64,000 nt of DNA from Ascidia mentula (Eukaryota; Chordata; Ascidiacea; Phlebobranchia; Ascidiidae): NCBI GenBank assembly GCA_947561715.1, contig OX387198.1, positions 16,120,001 through 16,184,000 of the forward strand. Reading direction: 5' to 3'. Positions within the stretch are counted from its first letter, which is position 1, and each line of letters opens with the position of its first letter. The notes beneath the pieces were generated by a model. The model had not been told where the DNA came from and made no database searches. It worked only from the letters and a program-made list of their open reading frames with translations. Shown in pieces: positions 58,725 to 64,000 of this stretch. A program made the translations under genes and the position numbers.

Positions 58725-59789
58725 CTATACGCTGTAATGTACGACGTCCTCTGCGTTGAGCCACGAATTAAAACTATCGGGGTAGTCGACCCATTTTATA
58801 AGCCATTGCTCTACCCCGTGCCTTTTTCGCTTTTTCAATATCTTCTCAATGTTATAAAGGTCCTTTTCCACACTTTGGAGTTCCTCATCATAAAACGACC
58901 CTTCTATCGGTTCACGATTATAATCGACTAGAGAATAGGTATGGGGATTGGTTTGGCGCCGGGATTTTACAAAAAACACTTCTTCCGTCCAGTTTGGTAA
59001 GTAACCTTTTTTAAACTTTGTACGGGTAACTGCGATTCTAACTGGGGAACCCACTGCAAACTTCCAGGACATAGGTGGATGCGATATATCGCCGTATAAA
59101 TTTTCCCAGACAGTATCCTGATTATCTTGTTTCACCGACGAGGGAGTAGTTCGAATGCTGCGGTGATAGCTGTTGTTGTAGCTTTCTACTACATCATCTA
59201 GCACGTCAATATATTTCGATGTCTGGGCATACGTGAAGTACCGCCATAAACGCTCCTTCAAGGTCCGATTAAATCGCTCAACAATGGAGGCTTTTGTTTC
59301 GTCATTGTACGTCGTAAAAAAATGAATACCGTGATTTTGTAACCAATTTTGCAAAAGTTTATTCACAAACTCTTTGCCACGATCTGTCTGTAATTTCTGC
59401 GGTTGGCGGTCCCCATCTTGCAAGATTTTTTCGAAAGCTCGCACAAGACTTGGCCCCGTTTTTTGTTTTATTGGGACAACCCACGCATACTTTGAAAACA
59501 CATCAATAACGGTAAGTAAGTATTTGAACCCATTGTTGTAACGACTTAGTTTCACCAAATCAACCAAATCAGCCTGCCACTGAAAATCAATACCTCCGAC
59601 TACAACACGAAGACGTTTAAAATTTCGACGTAGAGGTTTGTGGAGTGTGTAAGTGTCCTGCTTTCGCAGCCAATCTTTTACTTCAACTCTTTTTCGTTTT
59701 GAAGCACGGGCGAGGCGCTTCACGCCCCCGAGACTTCCTGGTTGCAAGGGAGAATAATATTCCTCAGAAAACTTTACAGATTTACCCAT
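58725..59789 (-). CDS. Retroviral-type integrase with chromodomain (Polinton INT)
   Basis: 354 residues. Core DDE: Asp74 (ADLVDL), Asp136 (LQTDRGKEF), Glu171 (SIVERFNRTL). The core is preceded by KQDTYTLHKPLRRNF and followed by a C-terminal chromodomain-like segment (QWLIKWVDYPDSFNSWL). Catalyses insertion with the 6-bp duplication seen at the ends. The frame looks whole. Confidence 0.93.
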   Translation of the reverse strand: MGKSVKFSEEYYSPLQPGSLGGVKRLARASKRKRVEVKDWLRKQDTYTLHKPLRRNFKRLRVVVGGIDFQWQADLVDLVKLSRYNNGFKYLLTVIDVFSKYAWVVPIKQKTGPSLVRAFEKILQDGDRQPQKLQTDRGKEFVNKLLQNWLQNHGIHFFTTYNDETKASIVERFNRTLKERLWRYFTYAQTSKYIDVLDDVVESYNNSYHRSIRTTPSSVKQDNQDTVWENLYGDISHPPMSWKFAVGSPVRIAVTRTKFKKGYLPNWTEEVFFVKSRRQTNPHTYSLVDYNREPIEGSFYDEELQSVEKDLYNIEKILKKRKRHGVEQWLIKWVDYPDSFNSWLNAEDVVHYSV

Positions 59790-60451
59790 TGCTTTGCAAA
59801 TCGTCTATTCTGCACCGGTGGTGGTTTAGATCCAACTGGGTGCTGGCCTGGCGCGGGTCTTGTATTTGTATACCCAAGCAATGACTTTGGTGCATTTGCT
59901 TTTTCCAATGCCGACTGGAAATCAGTCCATCCGATAGGCGTCGTTGACGTCGATCCGCGGCGTCGCACAGCATTGTGAATCAGATCCTCAATGTTGCTTC
60001 CCTTAACAACTTCCCCTTTAACCGAAAGCTCTCCTGTCGAGTTGAAATCAATTTCTGGACTTTCCTTGATAATATCAATGACTCGCTTTGCTTTGTATTT
60101 AAACGTCTTCGGCATAGAATCAATTACACGACTTTCGACAACATTTTTCTTTGTTTCCTCAACTTCTCCAGCCACAGTTTTTCCTCGGGCTTCTTCGGTA
60201 ACCGTAAACTTAAGTGGTTTATTCACAAGGGTGTCCTTATAAAATTGATACCGTTGAAGTGCCTGGTTGTAAAGTTTTACTTTGTCTTCCATCGTCCCAG
60301 GCTCGTTTATGATGTCCTTCATTTTCCGATCGAGTGTGGTTAATGCGTTTTCAACAGGCGTCGTTTGTGAAGGTGTGTTTCCCTGTAGACTTTTCAAAAT
60401 ACGAGGGTCCACCAAAGCAAATTTTTGAACACTTTCCATTTCACTTCCCAC
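59774..60451 (-). CDS. Conserved-looking Polinton protein of unknown function
   Basis: 225 residues, charged, with predicted helices in the middle (RKMKDIINEPGTMEDKVKLY). A two-part layout with a TPIGWTDFQSALEKAN motif near the C-terminus is familiar from other Polintons, but the role is unknown. Overlaps the integrase start by 16 bp. Confidence 0.65.
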   Translation of the reverse strand: MGSEMESVQKFALVDPRILKSLQGNTPSQTTPVENALTTLDRKMKDIINEPGTMEDKVKLYNQALQRYQFYKDTLVNKPLKFTVTEEARGKTVAGEVEETKKNVVESRVIDSMPKTFKYKAKRVIDIIKESPEIDFNSTGELSVKGEVVKGSNIEDLIHNAVRRRGSTSTTPIGWTDFQSALEKANAPKSLLGYTNTRPAPGQHPVGSKPPPVQNRRFAKQWVNL

Positions 60452-60821
60452 CAGAAAAAAGACTAGTGACGGCGGGTATTATGCTACCAATCAACGGAGC
60501 TAACAACGCTGATAAAAATCCTCCACGTTGTATAATCTGACGTTTTCGTTTTGCAGGAGTTGACTTTTTTCCAAGTTCACGGATGCCGTTTTTGTATCTG
60601 CAAAGTTTGGCTCGTTCCGTGGGTGTCAATGTTACGTTCCCCTTCAAAACGTTGTATGCACATTCGCAAATGCACTGGATTAATTCACGATCAGCGACTT
60701 TTATAATCGACCGAGCAAGCTTGGGTTTGGCTTTAGCGAGTGTCGTAAGAACTGGAGCTTGGTCATGTAGTCGCCTTGACATGCTACAGAGATTTTGGTA
60801 CGTACACAATCTGGGTTTCAC
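60441..60821 (-). CDS. Small basic Polinton protein with C-terminal hydrophobic segment
   Basis: 126 residues: basic helical body, Cys-rich ELIQCICECAYNVL, a KRKRQIIQRGGF junction that looks like a protease site, and a hydrophobic end (LSALLAPLIGSIIPAVTSLF) resembling a membrane-active peptide, as in adenovirus pVI-like proteins. Function inferred from composition only. Confidence 0.65.
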   Translation of the reverse strand: MKPRLCTYQNLCSMSRRLHDQAPVLTTLAKAKPKLARSIIKVADRELIQCICECAYNVLKGNVTLTPTERAKLCRYKNGIRELGKKSTPAKRKRQIIQRGGFLSALLAPLIGSIIPAVTSLFSGGK

Positions 60822-61386
60822 CGCGAAAAATATTGGTTCTTAAACGAAATTTTTCTGCTGTGCTCTGCTTGAAGTCAAAAAGCAAATAACCGTGTGGACG
60901 AGTGGTCGTGTCACTATATGATTCCTGAACGGCACGCGTCCGCCCTGGTTGAACTTGCTTGGCAAGATGAGTTATTTGAGATGCGTCTCTTGGATTTTTA
61001 AAAACAACGAGGTAATGCGCGTTCAAGCTGATAGTGCGTTGCTCCTTTCCTTTGTGAAATAAATTCTGAACAATGTATATCACACTTATATTTTTGTGGT
61101 GGCTCCCTTTTGTAAAAAGATTGGTCACGCTTTTGTCGCATTCACTCATTAAATCATCAATAATCAAAAGTGTTCTCTCTGACGAATCAAAATCAGTTGC
61201 CAATCCCCGAACAAATTCCACACCGTTAATCCCTTCGTACGCCCCTTGCCACTCGCCGTAACACCATACAATGCGTTGGGGATTTGGTAAAGTTAACTTC
61301 TCGTTTATGAGACGTTTCACAAAGAACGTTTTACCACAACTAGTCGGACCAGCTACAAGGCAAGTGAAAGGGTGAATAAAATCCAT
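60784..61386 (-). CDS. FtsK/HerA-type DNA-packaging ATPase (Polinton ATP)
   Basis: 200 residues. Walker A GPTSCGKT (residues 13-20), Walker B LLIIDD (73-78), then VIYIVQNLF in the sensor region. Drives genome packaging in related viruses. Overlaps the preceding small protein gene by 38 bp. Confidence 0.93.
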   Translation of the reverse strand: MDFIHPFTCLVAGPTSCGKTFFVKRLINEKLTLPNPQRIVWCYGEWQGAYEGINGVEFVRGLATDFDSSERTLLIIDDLMSECDKSVTNLFTKGSHHKNISVIYIVQNLFHKGKEQRTISLNAHYLVVFKNPRDASQITHLAKQVQPGRTRAVQESYSDTTTRPHGYLLFDFKQSTAEKFRLRTNIFRGETQIVYVPKSL

Positions 61387-61537
61387 GGTGTTTTCGCAAA
61401 CAGATTTTGAACAAACTAAAAGTTTTTTATGTTTGTTGCGCTTTTAAACGCTTTTCTTTAGACTGTTCTTATAGGTTACAACCTCAGCTGCTTCAAGCAC
61501 ATGTTGTTTATTCGATAGAACGAACACAAAACTTAGG

Positions 61538-62074
61538 TTAGTATAGCCCAAAACACTTTAGGAAAGAAATTGCATCTGAATTAGTTATTTCATTTTGTGT
61601 TTCAGCCAGTCTCTTCTCTTCACGAAGGCATGCTTCTTCCCAATTCGGACCGCACACATCTTTTCCTTTACCACTAATTCCGGCAACGAATTGCCCACCT
61701 TTGATTTTGAGAAGAAACTCACATCCAGGAGAATGTTTGGCATGTTCTTCCCAAGCAACGTCATTTAGTTCCCAGTTAAAGAGGCAACATCCACAATACC
61801 AACATTTCACTTTATCGTGATTACCAATAAAGTAAAATCCAGCTTCGGCTAAATCCGCCGGTGTTGATCGGGTATGATAAGGCCAAAATCCATATTTGAA
61901 CGAATCTATACGTTTTCTCTCTTCAGCCATATTAACATTTGTAGGGTCCAAACAAGGATAATTCCTCGTTCCCTCGACCAATCCACCCGGGGCACATATG
62001 ACCGAGGTTAAAGAGTATTGAGCATCACTTCTATCTCTTCGTCCAAAGAGAGAACGACCAGTAAGAAATGACAT
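61538..62074 (-). CDS. BIR-domain (IAP-like) protein, right TIR copy, 178 residues
   Basis: One complete BIR domain at about residues 51-118: RIDSFKYGFWP, LAEAGFYFIG, zinc ligands Cys91, Cys94, His111 and Cys118. The tail of about 60 residues (GKGKDVCGPNWEEACLREEK) continues beyond the TIR into unique sequence, and there is no RING. Start chosen as the first ATG after the TATA box at 62127-62134. The BIR part lies inside the TIR and so exists twice in the element. Single-BIR proteins act as caspase or apoptosis regulators in animals and in baculo- and asfarviruses. The host cIAP family is the likely source (inference). Confidence 0.9.
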   Translation of the reverse strand: MSFLTGRSLFGRRDRSDAQYSLTSVICAPGGLVEGTRNYPCLDPTNVNMAEERKRIDSFKYGFWPYHTRSTPADLAEAGFYFIGNHDKVKCWYCGCCLFNWELNDVAWEEHAKHSPGCEFLLKIKGGQFVAGISGKGKDVCGPNWEEACLREEKRLAETQNEITNSDAISFLKCFGLY

Positions 62075-62126
62075 ATTTCTATTCAACTCAGAAGTGAACA
62101 AACCGAAAGCCTTGACAGTCACAACT

Positions 62127-62134
62127 CTTTTATA
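62127..62134 (-). promoter_or_regulatory. TATA box of the right BIR gene
   Basis: TATAAAAG on the minus strand, 53 bp before the ATG at 62074; the mirror of 49476-49483. Confidence 0.6.
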
Positions 62135-62264
62135 CCATCTAGTGACCAGTGCTCATTCAAAAAACTTCTCACTTGGGTTTACGTCCTTATTCGACCAACT
62201 CATTCAACAAATGAACCAATCTAAGTTATATTTCCTACAATATGGGACCAATCCCATATAAGTG

Positions 62265-62566
62265 AACAGTGCCCGATCCCACAGAACAGTGCGCGATTCC
62301 ACAGAACAGTGCGCGATCTCAAACCAAGTGAAGAGTGCCCGATCCCACAGAACAGTGCCCGATCCCACAGAACAGTGCGCGATTCCACAGAACAGTGCGC
62401 GATCTCAAACCAAGTGAAGAGTGCCCGATCCCACAGAACAGTGCGCGATTCCACAGAACAGTGCGCGATCTCAAACCAAGTGAGGAGTGCCCGATCTCAG
62501 ACCAAGTGAAGAGTGCCCGATCCCACATAAGTGAAGAGTGCCCGATCCCTTATAAGTGAAGAGTGA
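62265..62566. repeat. Minisatellite in the right TIR
   Basis: The inverse of the left array with more units: GATCCCACAGAACAGTGC, GATTCCACAGAACAGTGCGC and GATCTCAAACCAAGTGAAGA types alternate. Open frames on both strands here are repeat artefacts. Confidence 0.92.
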
Positions 62567-62600
62567 TAGCGTTCACGGGCTGGACTCTACTACTTACCTG

Positions 62601-63692
62601 GCTTTTCAGTGGAATTGTACTAAAAAGGGTTATTTTATTCCCTGTAATGTTTGCTTTAAGTATTACAAGAATGTTTCTCACTGAGATCAACTTGATTCAG
62701 CGAAGATCCAATAACCTAACCTGAAATCCAAAGTGACACGAATGGTGCTCGGGCTGGCTTAATCGACCGTTAAAGCGGATATTAGCTGGATATTATTGTC
62801 ACCGTTTAGTGAGGTCGCTTGTAGCAATAAACCTCATGTGAGTCTGTGACGTCGGTCAAGTACACCAATCGCGTCATTTATACTGATAATGACATAAGTT
62901 TTTGTCGAAACGTCTTATTTTAAAATGATAGTGTTAATAACAATATGGGCCAGTCTCTTTATACTCAGAAGAACGAAAAAGTTTTTTAAAATGGCTATCC
63001 GCAGTGACGTATATCCACAACGTGATCAATTTCAAACGCAGAAGATGAAACAAAGCGTAGCGGCGGTTACGCCTAAACGTGTTTGTCTGTAACGCCCACC
63101 GCTTGTAATTTTAGTTGAGCGTATGGGACTTGTCGTAGACTGCAGTGCATAGTAAGTAAGGCACGTATGGAATCTGAGGCCCATGCATGAAAGCTTGTAG
63201 AATAAAACCGGTTTAAATCGGCTAAAAGAAAGGACGAAATTTTTTTCGGACTGGTTTTAAAGCCAGCACTTTATAACAATACAATTAGCAAAATGCAACT
63301 GTTAAAATTCGAACTGCAAAACAATAATTTTTAGTGAACGCTCAGTATATGCCTAGTTCATAATCAACGTCTGTTTCTCTTGGCTGTTAATGCTTTTATG
63401 ATTCGTGTGGGTGATGTAAAAGCAACACAGAGACAAGCTATAATTCTTTGCTACATTGCTAGTTGCGGAAGTACGTGACAAATTATTGTAACGTGACACC
63501 CAACACAGTTGGCATATCACGAAGTTGCAACAAGTACAGCTCACCGCGGAAACAGTGTTAAGAGCCTCAGTAACGTACAAATAGTCCCATGTTTCAGATA
63601 CAACCACATTATTTTATTGTCACGATCTTTCAAAAATCAGCTTTTGTATGAATACTGAAATGGAAACCTCAATTTTTCTGTTGCAGATAAAC
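62601..63692. other. Upstream region of a P450 gene, nothing else recognised
   Basis: No gene recognised. A TTTTTCTGTTGCAG acceptor at about 63673-63686, just before the P450 ATG, suggests a 5' UTR intron or, as tunicates often do, a spliced-leader trans-splice site. Confidence 0.4.
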
Positions 63693-63947
63693 ATGATTGA
63701 ATATCTGAGTATCAATGGTGCTACTGCGTTTTTTGCTGTTGCATTGGGCCTTTTGTATTGGTATTGCAGACCTAAAAACATGCCACCTGGTCCCAGGGGA
63801 ATACCTTTGTTAGGAGTTATCCCCTTTCGCGGTTCACATTTTGCAAATAAACTTGCGAGGTGGGGAAAGACATACGGTCCCATCATGTCGGTACGGTTTG
63901 GTCGACAGGATTGGATTGTTCTCAACAACTACGATGCCATAAACGAG
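63693..63947 (+). CDS. Cytochrome P450 (CYP2-like), first coding exon
   Basis: 85 codons ending at a donor GAG|GTAAAG in phase 0; the gene continues past the window. N-terminal membrane anchor (ATAFFAVALGLLYWYC), proline-rich hinge PPGPRGIPLLG, then KLARWGKTYGPIMSVRFG and NNYDAINE, as in microsomal CYP2 exon 1. Monooxygenase of the ER membrane. It is intact, unlike the P450 pseudogene on the other side of the Polinton, and may belong to the same tandem P450 cluster. Confidence 0.9.
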
Positions 63948-64000
63948 GTAAAGTGCTCACAACTGTAGTGGTTCAAATCTGATGAAAACTTGTTTATTTT

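Larger units (their letters stand above)
49057..62594. mobile_element. Polinton (Maverick), nearly whole
   Basis: A 13.5-kb element that begins AG and ends CT, flanked by a perfect 6-bp duplication TACCTG (49051-49056 and 62595-62600), as is standard for Polintons. Terminal inverted repeats are about 835-875 bp. Rightward block: BIR gene, protein-primed DNA polymerase B, an unknown gene. Leftward block: adenovirus-type protease, double-jelly-roll major capsid protein, small core-like protein, single-jelly-roll penton, small membrane protein, retroviral-type integrase with chromodomain, two unknown proteins, FtsK/HerA-type packaging ATPase, and a second BIR gene. As a fossil it has few breaks, perhaps one or two, all in the polymerase half as far as I can see. 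Near-identical terminal repeats and a perfect target duplication point to a recent insertion. Confidence 0.97.
61720..62594 (-). repeat. Right terminal inverted repeat of the Polinton
   Basis: Inverse of 49057-49891. Includes the BIR domain, TATA box and minisatellite. Confidence 0.95.

Noticed and set aside
62221-62559. Several overlapping open frames on both strands (SRTVLWDRALF-like peptides)
   Set aside because: They are translations of the minisatellite; the period keeps frames open.

Overview
The window looks like nuclear DNA from an invertebrate chordate, most likely a tunicate close to Ciona. It is AT-rich and its genes are split into small exons. It holds a NACHT-type NLR gene, ZP/EGF, Reeler and MAM extracellular-domain genes, CYP2-like P450s, tRNA-Ile genes, Ty3/gypsy elements and a Polinton. 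The organism is inferred; no species-specific marker was seen.

Layout. 1-7241 (-): the 5' part of a NACHT gene, with repeated N-terminal exons, split by an old Ty3/gypsy element (1613-6809) that carries two nested hAT MITEs. 8290-10182: a local tandem duplication, another hAT MITE and a BAF-like exon. 11327-12735 (-): the 3' end of a ZP-EGF-transmembrane gene. 13989-28182: a tandem duplication of a unit of about 7.1 kb, roughly 99% identical, each copy holding the 5' half (signal peptide, Reeler, Pro/Thr linker) of an extracellular gene. Copy 2 runs on into two MAM modules and ends at 34294. A LINE remnant and a hAT MITE sit in its introns. 35631-37242: an orphan MAM 3' exon, a tRNA-Ile and a broken exon. 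37457-43607 (+): a young gypsy element. 43691-48470: a second tRNA-Ile, a truncated MAM gene and a P450 pseudogene. 49057-62594: a nearly whole Polinton with a perfect 6-bp target duplication. 63693-63947: exon 1 of a CYP2-like P450 that runs out of the window.

How parts relate. The Reeler/MAM genes, their tRNA-bearing flanks and the P450 pieces look like a locus grown by repeated segmental duplication, with some copies decaying. The Polinton has the usual two gene blocks: PolB and an unknown gene rightward; protease, capsid proteins, integrase and packaging ATPase leftward. The blocks converge on a pair of perfect hairpins. Its long terminal inverted repeats each carry a TATA box and a BIR (IAP-type) gene, so the element has a possible anti-apoptotic cargo at both ends. 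This is the most unusual feature of the window.
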